This document shows positions 1 through 7,273 of a DNA stretch of 16,520 nucleotides, piece by piece. The DNA lies in assembly GCA_031273885.1 (NCBI GenBank), contig JAISRA010000080.1, positions 1-16,520 of the forward strand, given 5' to 3'. Position numbers and translations under genes: made by a program. Under the pieces are notes generated by a model. It ran no database searches. It saw only the letters and a list, made by a program, of their open reading frames with translations, and was not told where the DNA came from. The stretch comes from Endomicrobium sp. (GTDB lineage: Bacteria > Elusimicrobiota > Endomicrobiia > Endomicrobiales > Endomicrobiaceae). How positions within the stretch are numbered: the first letter of the stretch is position 1; each line of letters begins with the position of its first letter.

Positions 1-735
1 TCTTTGTAAATGTCTTATTTCTATAGCAATTCTTTCAAGACCCGCACCTACATGGGCAAGCGTGGAGAAATAAATTGAATGTCTGTCGCGCGGAATAATC
101 TGTGTTGATACAGGTTCAGGTTTTAATTCCATTTTTTGACATACATACTTTTCTATAGCGGGATCCAAATGTGCCATCGTACCTACAGCCCCAGATATTT
201 TTCCATAGCTTACCGTTTCAAGAGCAAAGTTAAGTCTGTCTAAAGATCTCATGATTTCACAATACCAAGAAGCTACTTTTAAACCAAACGTCATAGGTTC
301 TGCATGAACTCCGTGAGTTCTCCCCATAACCGGCGTCATCTTGTATTTTCTTGCAAGCTTAGCTGCTATAATTGATAATTTTTTCGTCTCATTAATAAGT
401 AGTTTTGTTGAATGCCTCAACTGAGCCCCCGTAGCAGTATCTAAAACATCGGAAGAAGTCATGCCTAAATGTAAAAACCTGCCTTCAGGACCTATAGTTT
501 CAACAACTGCAGTAAGAAAAGATATAACGTCATGCTTTACAGTAAGTTCTATCTCACTGATTCTATTAACATTAATTTTAGCTTTTTTCTTTATTGTTTC
601 CACTGCTTTCTTGGGAACAATTCCAAGTTTTGACATAGCTTCGGCGGCAAAAATTTCAATCTCAAGCATTTTTTGAAATCTGTTTTCATCTGACCAAATG
701 TCAGCCATTTCAGGCTTTGTATAACGCGATATCAT
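1..735 (-). CDS. purB: Adenylosuccinate lyase, N-terminal part (3' end beyond window)
   Basis: Cytosolic lyase that removes fumarate from SAICAR (purine step 8) and from adenylosuccinate on the way to AMP. The 245 visible codons begin at ATG 735 with MISRYTKPEMADIW, the usual opening of the shorter Bacillus/Thermotoga-type enzymes (about 430 residues). An AGAGGT ribosome-binding site lies four bases upstream. His68 (TVKHDV), the TSSD motif at 93-96 and His141 (GRTHGVHAEP) match the conserved catalytic positions of the B. subtilis enzyme, with identical numbering for both histidines. The flexible signature loop (GSSxMPxKxNP) should lie just past the window edge. The gene is the last of the visible cluster and follows purN after a 175-base AT-rich spacer, in which I see neither a convincing terminator nor a convincing promoter. 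No frameshift is seen in the visible part. Confidence 0.95.
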   Translation of the reverse strand, partial: MISRYTKPEMADIWSDENRFQKMLEIEIFAAEAMSKLGIVPKKAVETIKKKAKINVNRISEIELTVKHDVISFLTAVVETIGPEGRFLHLGMTSSDVLDTATGAQLRHSTKLLINETKKLSIIAAKLARKYKMTPVMGRTHGVHAEPMTFGLKVASWYCEIMRSLDRLNFALETVSYGKISGAVGTMAHLDPAIEKYVCQKMELKPEPVSTQIIPRDRHSIYFSTLAHVGAGLERIAIEIRHLQR

Positions 736-910
736 TTTTGACCTCTTATTTTTATTTTATTTAAGTTATTATGTATTAAACAATAGCTTGAATGTTCATT
801 ACTATTTTCACGAGTATGACACAACCCCTTAAATAACAAAAACCAGTTTTTTAAAGACGACAGACAAAAAACATCTTGTTCATTTCATTTTTTACTTTTA
901 ATTTTTAATT

Positions 911-1507
911 TTACATTTTGTTTTCTATAATTTTTTTTATTGCCTCTGGATATATTTGATGCTCAATCACTAAAACTTTTTTAGCAACATCTTCAGGAGA
1001 ATCATTCTTAAAAACTTCAATTTTCTGTTGTATAATTATTTCTCCATTATCGTATTCTTTTTCGACAAAATGCACTGTTGCGCCTGATTCTGTCTCTTTA
1101 GCTTTTACGACAGCTTCATGAACATAATGTCCGTACATACCTTTCCCTCCAAATTTTGGCAAAAGAGCGGGATGAATATTGAGAATTCTGTTATGATAAG
1201 CCTCTATTATTACATGTCCTATCATTTTCATGTAACCTGCAAGACAAACAATATTGGTTTTCGCCTTTTCTAACTCTTCTAATATTGCTCCATTAAAAGA
1301 TTTTTCGTTTCCAAAATTCTTTCTCTCCTCTATGCATACGAATTTAATATTTTCGTTTTCAGCCCGTCTTAGAGCATAAGCGTTTGAATTATTTGAAATA
1401 ACCAAAACAACTTGCGCAATTCCTTTTAAATTTCCATTTTTTGTAGAATCTATTATAGACTGCATATTTGAGCCTTCGCCTGACACTAACACCGCAATGC
1501 GCATCAT
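911..1507 (-). CDS. purN: Phosphoribosylglycinamide formyltransferase (GAR transformylase, folate-dependent)
   Basis: Transfers the formyl group of 10-formyltetrahydrofolate to GAR, purine step 3. At 198 residues it is close to the usual family length of 190-215. The phosphate-binding loop SGEGSNMQ is at residues 9-16. The catalytic triad is visible as Asn110 and His112 in NIHPALLP and Asp153 in EYDNG, corresponding to Asn106, His108 and Asp144 of E. coli PurN. The SGATVHFV segment (141-148) precedes that aspartate as in homologues. The start is one of two tandem ATGs; the first overlaps the purM stop by four bases (ATGA), which suggests translational coupling. The second ATG is equally possible and would shorten the protein by one residue. 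The gene ends with a TAA. Confidence 0.97.
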   Translation of the reverse strand: MMRIAVLVSGEGSNMQSIIDSTKNGNLKGIAQVVLVISNNSNAYALRRAENENIKFVCIEERKNFGNEKSFNGAILEELEKAKTNIVCLAGYMKMIGHVIIEAYHNRILNIHPALLPKFGGKGMYGHYVHEAVVKAKETESGATVHFVEKEYDNGEIIIQQKIEVFKNDSPEDVAKKVLVIEHQIYPEAIKKIIENKM

Positions 1508-2466
1508 ATAAGCTCAACACCTTTTTTGCCTTTCTTAATATACCCTATTGCCTTTGCACCTTTAATAAATTTTTTTACCTGTAAAGCAATGTCAGGGTGA
1601 ACGATTAAAACCATACCTATTCCCATATTAAGAGTCCTGTAAATGTCATCTTCGGAAACGTTTCCTTTTTCTTTAATTATTTTAAAAATTTTAGGAATTT
1701 TCCATGAATTCTTTTTAATAATAGCTCTAATATTATCAGGCAAAATTCTTGTTATTTTATCGTAAAAACTTCCCCCTGTAATATGAGCAATGCCTACTAT
1801 GTTTTGTTTTTTTAAATTGAATTTTTTAAGAACTGCAAGAATCTCCTTGACATAAATCTTTGTAGGTGCAAACAATTGTTTTGATTTTTTTTTTAATTCA
1901 CTTTCTGAAAAAACTTCTCTTATGAGAGAGTAGCCGTTTGAATGGGGCCCACTTGATGGCAACCCTATTATAATGTCGTCCTGTTTTATTTCACTTCCAT
2001 TGATTTCTTTACCTTTTTCAATTATTCCAACTGAAAAACCTGCTAAATCATACTCGCCGTCTTTATAAAATCCGGGCATTTCAGCAGTTTCTCCGCCAAT
2101 AAGCTGCGAACCTGATATTTCGCATCCTTTAGCTATGCCTTTAATAACTTGTTCAGCCTGACTTACATCAAGTTTTCCGCAAGCAAAATAATCCAAAAAG
2201 AATAGAGGTTTTGCTCCTACACATATTAAGTCATTTACATTCATAGCCACAAGATCTATGCCTACTGTATTGTGTTTATTTAACAAAAAAGCAAGTTTAA
2301 GCTTTGTACCTACTCCATCAGTAGAGCTTACAAGATTATATTTTGTTCCGCTAATCGGGAATAATCCTCCAAATCCACCAATTTTAGGAAGTTTCTTTTT
2401 AAGTCTTTTCACAAGTTCATTACCTGCTTCAATATTTACGCCTGCTTTTTCATATGTGATAGCCAC
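1504..2466 (-). CDS. purM: Phosphoribosylformylglycinamidine cyclo-ligase (AIR synthetase)
   Basis: ATP-dependent ring closure of FGAM to AIR, purine step 5. I start it at GTG 2466 (320 residues, opening MAITYEKAGVNIEAG). A GAGGAG ribosome-binding site lies nine bases upstream, and the alignment with E. coli PurM (SYKDAGVDIDAGN) begins there. An upstream in-frame TTG at 2490 would add eight residues, but no ribosome-binding site precedes it. Family signatures, numbered from the GTG, are STDGVGTKLKLA (about 48-59), GIDLVAMNVNDL (about 69-80), FFLDYFACGKLD, GGETAEMPGFY and SSGPHSNGYSLIR. The length is slightly below the usual 330-350, mainly through a compact C-terminus, but the stop overlaps purN and no frame break is seen. 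It follows gltS after 28 bases. Confidence 0.95.
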   Translation of the reverse strand: MAITYEKAGVNIEAGNELVKRLKKKLPKIGGFGGLFPISGTKYNLVSSTDGVGTKLKLAFLLNKHNTVGIDLVAMNVNDLICVGAKPLFFLDYFACGKLDVSQAEQVIKGIAKGCEISGSQLIGGETAEMPGFYKDGEYDLAGFSVGIIEKGKEINGSEIKQDDIIIGLPSSGPHSNGYSLIREVFSESELKKKSKQLFAPTKIYVKEILAVLKKFNLKKQNIVGIAHITGGSFYDKITRILPDNIRAIIKKNSWKIPKIFKIIKEKGNVSEDDIYRTLNMGIGMVLIVHPDIALQVKKFIKGAKAIGYIKKGKKGVELI

Positions 2467-2475
2467 TCTGATTGT

Positions 2476-2481
2476 CTCCTC
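2476..2481 (-). promoter_or_regulatory. Ribosome-binding site that decides the purM start
   Basis: On the minus strand this reads GAGGAG, nine bases before GTG 2466. Because it lies downstream of the alternative TTG at 2490, it argues for the shorter purM. The opening of the shorter protein also matches known PurM N-termini better. Confidence 0.7.
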
Positions 2482-2494
2482 ATATAACAATTGT

Positions 2495-3787
2495 TTATTT
2501 AAACATATTTACAAAAAACATGATAATTATCGCATTAGTAAAATCAATTAAAAAAGCACTCACTATCGGCACTACAAAAAATGCTTTTACGGCATGTCCA
2601 TGTTTTGACGATACTGTTTGCATATTTGCTAAAGCATTAGGTGTCGCTCCCAAACCAAAGCCAACAAAACCCGCAGACATAACAGTAGATTCATTATCTT
2701 TACCAAGCAACCAGAAAATGAGGAAATATGCAATAACGACAATGGCAATCACTTGAACTGACAACATCAATAAAATAGGTCCCGCCAGTCCTACTAATTG
2801 GCTTAAATTTAAAGTGCTTATGGCCATAGTTACAAAAATAGCAAGCGAGATATCCGATATCATACCTATAGCTTTGGTATCTATTTCAAACAATTTAGAA
2901 ACATCTCCTAAATTACGGAATAAAACAGCTATAACCATTGTAACTAAATAAGCAGGCAACACAATACCCGCTTTATTAGAATAAAAACTAAACACTGCCC
3001 CACAACCCATAGCAACCAAAACCCAAGAAAGGTTTTTCATTAAATGGTATCCGCTGACAACGCCTTCTTCTTCAGAAGGTAAAGGAAGTACTCCTTCTTC
3101 CTGAACAAGAACGCCAACTTCCTCATAGTCTGAGGATTGATCACCAGTATTACTTTTGTGTTTACTAAGCAATTCTGCATGAGGAGTAGTTATTCCATGT
3201 CTTTTAATAATCCACTCGGATAATGGCCCACCTAACGCAGAACCGGCAATCATACCGAATGTTGCGCATGCAATACCGACTACCGTCGCTCCATGAACAC
3301 CAAAAGTACTTTCAAAGAAACTTCCAAAAGTACCAGCTGTACCTAAACCACCTATCATAGAAACAGAACCGCAAATAATTCCAATAAGAGGATCTACTCC
3401 AAAAAACTTAGCTACAAAAATACCTACAAGATTTTGAAACATAACAGTTAAAGCACAAATACCCCAAAAAGCAGCTATTAATAATCCACCGTTCATAAGA
3501 AGCTTGTAACTGGCATTCATACCAACGGTACAAAAAAACATTATCATTAATATTTCTTGCAAAGTTGCATCAAAATATACGGCAATTATATTATTATATT
3601 GTAAAAGAGATACAAGAACAGCAATTGTTAAACCTCCAATTGCAGACGCAGGAATTGATAATTTTACAAAGAAACGCACTTTATTTCTGAGAAAAACCCC
3701 AAAATAATACATAACAACGCCTAAAGCAACTGTCTGTATCATATTGAATTTAAAGGTTAATAAATTATTTATTACTTCTGTTTCCAT
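2495..3787 (-). CDS. gltS: Sodium/glutamate symporter
   Basis: Inner-membrane carrier of the GltS (ESS) family that imports glutamate with sodium. It has 430 residues, against about 400 for E. coli GltS. Two internally related halves are visible. The first carries SVSMIGGLGTAGTFGSFFE (141-159), then IACATFGMIAGSALGGPLSEW (starting 172). The second carries GFGLGATPNALANMQ (376-390), then VVPIVSAFLIDFTNA (405-419). These are the two re-entrant-loop regions of the family. About ten hydrophobic spans are evident. The extra length lies in a hydrophilic, acidic central loop (about 203-250) rich in Glu and Ser. The ATG at 3787 is preceded by GTGAGA. The gene sits between pyrE (54 bases after its stop) and purM (28 bases before its GTG), so it is probably cotranscribed with nucleotide genes; supplying glutamate for glutamine-dependent steps is an inference. 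The exact substrate is inferred from family. Confidence 0.92.
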   Translation of the reverse strand: METEVINNLLTFKFNMIQTVALGVVMYYFGVFLRNKVRFFVKLSIPASAIGGLTIAVLVSLLQYNNIIAVYFDATLQEILMIMFFCTVGMNASYKLLMNGGLLIAAFWGICALTVMFQNLVGIFVAKFFGVDPLIGIICGSVSMIGGLGTAGTFGSFFESTFGVHGATVVGIACATFGMIAGSALGGPLSEWIIKRHGITTPHAELLSKHKSNTGDQSSDYEEVGVLVQEEGVLPLPSEEEGVVSGYHLMKNLSWVLVAMGCGAVFSFYSNKAGIVLPAYLVTMVIAVLFRNLGDVSKLFEIDTKAIGMISDISLAIFVTMAISTLNLSQLVGLAGPILLMLSVQVIAIVVIAYFLIFWLLGKDNESTVMSAGFVGFGLGATPNALANMQTVSSKHGHAVKAFFVVPIVSAFLIDFTNAIIIMFFVNMFK

Positions 3788-3842
3788 TGAATTCTCACTT
3801 TCTCAAACTAAGCTTGCCAATTATATAAAAACTACTACATAT

Positions 3843-4418
3843 TTACTTTCTGCTGCCGGGTTTTATTACTATACTTCCTTCTTTACACAACGAGCATTCT
3901 TCTTCTTTATAGTTCTTAATTTCAAGACTCAAAAGAGAGAATCTAGGAATGCCAAAATCAATTTTTTTCGCACTTCTATCTACAAGCGACACAACAGCAA
4001 CAACTTTAGCGCCGATGGATTTCAATACATCTATAACTTCTCTTGTAGAAAGACCTGTTGTTATAACGTCTTCAACAACTAAAACTCGTTCTCCATCATT
4101 TACTGAAAAACCTCTTCTTAAAGATACCTTCCCGTCAACTCTTTCAGTAAATATTGCACGTGTATTTAACGCTCTACCCATTTCATGACCAATAATAATG
4201 CCGCCCAGTGCGGGGGAAACAACAGCGTCAACAGCTATGTTATTTTTTTTAATTTCTTTTGCAAGTTCCTGAGCAAGATTAGCCGCTTCTCTGGGATACT
4301 GCAAAATTAAAGCAGACTGAAAATATGTGTCCGAATGAAGTCCGCTTGAAAGTTTAAAGTGTCCGTTCAGGAGAGCTCTGTTTTTTTTAAACAATTCTTT
4401 TAGTTTTTCTTGCTGCAT
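3843..4418 (-). CDS. pyrE: Orotate phosphoribosyltransferase (Thermus-family PyrE)
   Basis: Converts orotate and PRPP to OMP, pyrimidine step 5. It has 191 residues. The PRPP-binding loop is VLVVEDVITTGLSTRE at 112-127, with the two acidic residues of VVED. SPALGG (68-73) and the flexible catalytic loop FTERVDGKVSLRRGF (90-104) are also seen. The C-terminus CSLCKEG...KPGSR (175-190) is the mark of the Thermus-type subfamily, distinct from the longer E. coli type. The ATG has a strong AAAGGAG site six bases upstream (4425-4431). It heads the group pyrE-gltS-purM-purN-purB and is separated from pyrF upstream by 326 non-coding bases, so it may have its own promoter. The two C-terminal cysteines could suggest metal or disulfide chemistry, but that is not shown. 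Confidence 0.96.
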   Translation of the reverse strand: MQQEKLKELFKKNRALLNGHFKLSSGLHSDTYFQSALILQYPREAANLAQELAKEIKKNNIAVDAVVSPALGGIIIGHEMGRALNTRAIFTERVDGKVSLRRGFSVNDGERVLVVEDVITTGLSTREVIDVLKSIGAKVVAVVSLVDRSAKKIDFGIPRFSLLSLEIKNYKEEECSLCKEGSIVIKPGSRK

Positions 4419-4744
4419 TCATATCTCCTTTATTAAAGTTCCAACAAGTACTATCTTTGAGAAGTATTTAAATTGCAATATTACTCACGATATCATAAAT
4501 AATATTCCAAATATTTCTAGCCAATATGCAAAACTGTATCAAAAATATAACGGTACCCTTATGTTTTCATAATACTATATAATAATACTACTACAGATAT
4601 TGAAAAACAATCAATATTCAAAGCGATACGTCTGCCACGCTCCGTAATAGAAGATTTTCTTATCGGCAAAAAATAATAAAATTCAAATGTAAAAACGACA
4701 TCAGTTTTCAAGGAATAAATTACTTGTATTTTTTACAGTAAGAT
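4419..4744. other. 326-base AT-rich gap between pyrF and pyrE
   Basis: No recognisable gene. On the minus strand one frame stays open for 57 codons (4562-4732), ending at TAA 4559-4561. It has no obvious start and no ribosome-binding site, and its translation matches no family I know. A run of this length is not surprising by chance at this base composition. Two seven-base inverted repeats of A and T (ATATTGA/TCAATAT and AATATTA/TAATATT) are present but not followed by a T-run. A promoter-like pair is listed separately. The pyrE ribosome-binding site occupies the left edge. The gap could be a decayed gene or a leader for pyrE. Confidence 0.5.
4514..4542 (-). promoter_or_regulatory. Candidate sigma-70 promoter upstream of pyrE
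   Basis: On the minus strand TTGATA (4537-4542) is followed after exactly 17 bases by TAGAAA (4514-4519). The first hexamer matches the TTGACA consensus at five positions and the second matches TATAAT at four. The expected start of transcription would be about 90 bases before the pyrE ATG. Such matches are common in AT-rich DNA, so this rests mainly on the position in the gap ahead of pyrE-gltS-purMNB. Confidence 0.25.
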
Positions 4745-5389
4745 TCATTTTATCAGCGTACTTGCATAAATACTTTTTGCAACTTCAGCCGGATTTTCAG
4801 ATTCTATTATAGGTCTTCCTACAACTATAAAATCTGCTCCTGCTTTTACAGCTATCTCAGGAGTTGCCACTCTTTTTTGATCGTCATTAGCCTTTGCAGG
4901 CCTAATCCCAGGACTAACAACATTAAAATCTTTTCCACATTCTTTTTTTATAAGCGATATTTCTAATGGAGACGATATTACGCCATCTATACCGCAAGCT
5001 TTTGCGAGTTTTGCTCTTCCTACAACTTCTTCAAGAGTAGTAATCTGGCTTGTTAAAACAGTTACTGCCCAGATTTTTGGTCTATTCTCAACAGACACAG
5101 CCGCTTTAAGCATCTCCTCTCCACCGATTGAATGAACAGTTAAGCTAAACACTCCAAGTTTTTTTGCAGATTCAACTGAACCTTTTACAGTAGCTGGAAT
5201 ATCATGAAATTTTAAATCTAAAAACACATCTTTTCCATTGTCTTTTATTATTTTTATTATTTCTTTGCCTGACTGTAAAAACAATATGGACCCAACTTTA
5301 TAAACATCGATATAAGAACTTGTTTCTTTTACAAGTTTTTCAGCTTTTTGAAAATCATAAACATCAAGCGCCAATATAATTTTTTTCAT
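4745..5389 (-). CDS. pyrF: Orotidine 5'-phosphate decarboxylase
   Basis: Decarboxylates OMP to UMP, the last step of the pathway. I start it at ATG 5389, giving 214 residues opening MKKIILALDV. An upstream in-frame TTG at 5434 would add 15 residues that no PyrF needs and would run back into pyrD. The catalytic Asp-x-Lys-x-x-Asp motif is complete as Asp58, Lys60 and Asp63 in LDLKFHDIP, with Asp9 in ALDV and Lys31 in VYKVG. The phosphate-gripping PGIRP (160-164) and VVGRPI (189-194, Arg192) are also present. Length and motifs fit the short bacterial group I enzyme. AAGGTAAGG lies a little far upstream (about 11 bases). The gene follows pyrD by 22 bases, an obvious cotranscribed pair. Confidence 0.96.
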   Translation of the reverse strand: MKKIILALDVYDFQKAEKLVKETSSYIDVYKVGSILFLQSGKEIIKIIKDNGKDVFLDLKFHDIPATVKGSVESAKKLGVFSLTVHSIGGEEMLKAAVSVENRPKIWAVTVLTSQITTLEEVVGRAKLAKACGIDGVISSPLEISLIKKECGKDFNVVSPGIRPAKANDDQKRVATPEIAVKAGADFIVVGRPIIESENPAEVAKSIYASTLIK

Positions 5390-5411
5390 TTTAATAATTA
5401 CCTTACCTTTG

Positions 5412-6323
5412 TCAGTTTTTGTTAAGCAATCCAATTATCTCTTCTGCTGATTTTATATTTTTTTCTTTTAATATATTTTCAAACTCATCAATAATATTTA
5501 CTAAACTTTTCGGAGAAACTAAACTAGCACTACCCACGCTTACCACCCTAGCACCAGCAAGCATAAATTCAACAGCATCTTCGCCTGTCATTATACCGCC
5601 ACAACCTATGATAGGTACTTTTATATTTTTATACGCATCATATACACATCTGACAGACATAGGTTTCACACAAGCTCCAGACATTCCTCCTTTTATAGTA
5701 GAAAGTCTTGGTTTAAAAGCTTTAACGTCTATAGCCATCGCAGGATAAGTATTTGCAAGAGTTACTCCGTCAGCTCCCGCATTCTGCGCAACTAACGCGA
5801 GTTCAGATATATCGGTTACAAGAGGAGAAAGTTTTGCAATAACCGGAACTTTTGATACTTTTTTTACATCTTTTATTACATTCTGCATTAAAGGTAAATC
5901 ATGACAAACTATTTTCTTTTTTAAATTGGGACAAGACAAATTAAGCTCTACTGCCGATATACCGTTTTGGACACCTAAGATTTTTACAGTTTCAACATAT
6001 TCATTGATTGTCGCTCCTGCAATACTTACAATCACAGGCACGCCGATTTTAATTAACTTTTTAAGAGGTTCTTCAACAAAAACTTTAACGCCCATATTTT
6101 GTAAACCTATAGTATTTAACATCCCCGAGGCTACCTCGGCAATTCTAGGCTGCAAGTTTCCAGAACGTGGCTTTAAAGTAATTGTCTTTGTTACAATACC
6201 GCCAAGTTTTTTCAAAGGAATTAAATCCTTAAGCTCATAGCCATAACCGAAAGTTCCGGATGCCGTAAATACCGGATTTTTAAATTTAATTCCAGCAAAA
6301 TTTATACTTAAATCTGGGTTCAC
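5412..6323 (-). CDS. pyrD: Dihydroorotate dehydrogenase, class 1B catalytic subunit
   Basis: Cytosolic FMN enzyme that oxidises dihydroorotate to orotate and passes electrons through PyrK to NAD. It has 303 residues. The active-site base of class 1 enzymes is Cys131 in NLSCPN (128-133). Other family features are ASGTFGYG (21-28), TKTITLKPR (45-53), Lys164 in IAKLSP, NTYPAMAID (191-199), GGMSG (212-216) and the FMN-phosphate loop PIIGCGGIMTGEDA (237-250). There is no N-terminal membrane helix, excluding class 2. Presence of pyrK in the same cluster supports class 1B. Translation must begin at GTG 6323. An ATG two bases earlier is followed directly by TGA, so it cannot be the start. The usual pyrK-pyrD adjacency is broken here by a 950-base gap upstream. 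Confidence 0.95.
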   Translation of the reverse strand: MNPDLSINFAGIKFKNPVFTASGTFGYGYELKDLIPLKKLGGIVTKTITLKPRSGNLQPRIAEVASGMLNTIGLQNMGVKVFVEEPLKKLIKIGVPVIVSIAGATINEYVETVKILGVQNGISAVELNLSCPNLKKKIVCHDLPLMQNVIKDVKKVSKVPVIAKLSPLVTDISELALVAQNAGADGVTLANTYPAMAIDVKAFKPRLSTIKGGMSGACVKPMSVRCVYDAYKNIKVPIIGCGGIMTGEDAVEFMLAGARVVSVGSASLVSPKSLVNIIDEFENILKEKNIKSAEEIIGLLNKN

Positions 6324-6543
6324 ATTGAATTCTCAAATATTTTTTGACTAAGAGTGATTCTTAGCATAAGATCCATGTTCTCTTTCTTCAGGTCTTGCTT
6401 ATACTCGTTTATCATCTTTTACATTACATTACACTTTATACATTTCTCAAAAAAATATTCCTGACAATTAAATAGTTATTAATATGTTTTATTGCTGAAT
6501 CATTTTTTTAACACCTTTAATACCTATAGATAAAGATTCCTAT

Positions 6544-6681
6544 CTACTTATTGACAAATCTAAATATTTTTCTGTGTTCAGCACCTAGAAACTTTTCATT
6601 ATTTAGAATAACAATCATTCCAGCAGTTATAAACTCACAGTAAGGACCTAGTAACCTCACACCTTTATGTGCTTGCAAGAA
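6544..6681 (-). other. Unassigned 45-codon open frame, possible gene remnant
   Basis: The frame is open from 6681 to 6547 and closed by TAG at 6544-6546. It includes an internal TTG and an ATG but no clear ribosome-binding site. Its middle (GPYCEFITAGMIVILNN) reads more like protein than its surroundings do, and it is visibly richer in G than the rest of the gap. I do not recognise it with any confidence. A random open frame of this size is not improbable in AT-rich DNA. Confidence 0.15.
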
Positions 6682-6905
6682 CTATTTTTCTTAATAAATC
6701 TAATAACTTTCCCGTAAAACACTCCAAAGATCTTTTTCAAAAAACTTTGTAGTTCATATTGACATACAGATTTTATTTGCAATCCATTTTTTTAAAAAGA
6801 ATATTCTTGTTTCTTTCTTTTCTAAACCAAATCAGAATTTATAACATTTAAGTAAAACGATAACTTAGACTAGGTGCAGCATTAATTAGGTTCTAACCAG
6901 GGACT

Positions 6906-6926
6906 GTATCATTTAGTAAATGATAC
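6906..6926. repeat. Perfect 21-base palindrome in the pyrK-pyrD gap
   Basis: The arms GTATCATTTA (6906-6915) and TAAATGATAC (6917-6926) are exact reverse complements around a single G. As RNA it would fold as a nine-base-pair stem with a three-base loop. On neither strand is it followed by a T-run, so it is not a standard terminator. It could be an operator for a dimeric regulator, a processing hairpin, or chance. Confidence 0.5.
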
Positions 6927-7273
6927 TCATTAAATTCTAAAGTTACCCCCTACACACACTAATAAATGAAATAATAAGTTCCACTTACTCAAATTGCAAC
7001 ATTTGATTTCAAAACTATTATGCATATTTTTAACCACTTATCAGGAAATTTTAATTTTTTAAAATCTTTATTACCTAAATCCTAATCTCATCTCATTTTT
7101 TCACACTTGCTTGCTTTCCTAAATGACATATAAAGCAGTTATTTTATAACAAATAAACCAACTCTGCAAATATCTATCTATTGAATTTGCTGAAATTATT
7201 TTAATGTTTAAATACAGTCACACTACCACATAAAGTAAAATTATAATTTAAAAAACATTTTTTATTTTTTCAT

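Larger units (their letters stand above)
6324..7273. other. 950-base AT-rich gap between pyrK and pyrD
   Basis: Conspicuously AT-rich with frequent stops in all frames; I recognise no gene in it. Contents on the minus strand, in transcription order: an extended -10-like TGTTATAAA at 7143-7151 with a poor TTGCAG 15 bases upstream (weak); a short open frame around 7010-7080; a perfect 21-base palindrome at 6906-6926; a 45-codon open frame at 6547-6681; and AT-rich sequence running up to pyrD. No rho-independent terminator or PyrR-type binding loop was seen. Because PyrK and PyrD are partners and normally adjacent, the likeliest explanation is remains of a lost gene or insertion, but a long leader for pyrD-pyrF is possible. 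Confidence 0.6.

Noticed and set aside
461..676. Plus-strand open frame of 71 codons opposite purB, with hydrophobic translation
   Set aside because: It is antisense to conserved purB codons; its hydrophobicity is the expected shadow of a lysine/glutamate-rich helix on the other strand.
844..862. AAAAACCAGTTTTT hairpin between purN and purB as a terminator
   Set aside because: A five-pair A-T stem is too weak, and purB downstream has no convincing promoter of its own.
2472..2756. Plus-strand open frames across the purM-gltS junction and inside gltS
   Set aside because: They overlap conserved minus-strand genes, lack convincing ribosome-binding sites and resemble no family.
3744..4188. Plus-strand open frames over the gltS start and pyrE
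   Set aside because: They lie antisense to clear coding sequence with intact catalytic motifs, so they are shadows.
4600..4680. Possible tRNA in the GC-richer patch of the pyrF-pyrE gap
   Set aside because: No acceptor/T-arm pairing, no T-loop consensus and no CCA end could be traced.
6547..6681. Faint resemblance of the gap frame to the GXGXG domain of glutamate synthase (ITAGMIVILN versus YMAGGIIVVLG)
   Set aside because: Only about ten residues agree loosely, the repeated glycine pattern is missing and no neighbouring segment supports it; too weak to name.
6888..6910. A stretch reading CAGTCCCTGGTTAGAACC on the minus strand as a PyrR-binding loop
   Set aside because: It shares the start of the consensus but not the GAGG core or a flanking stem.
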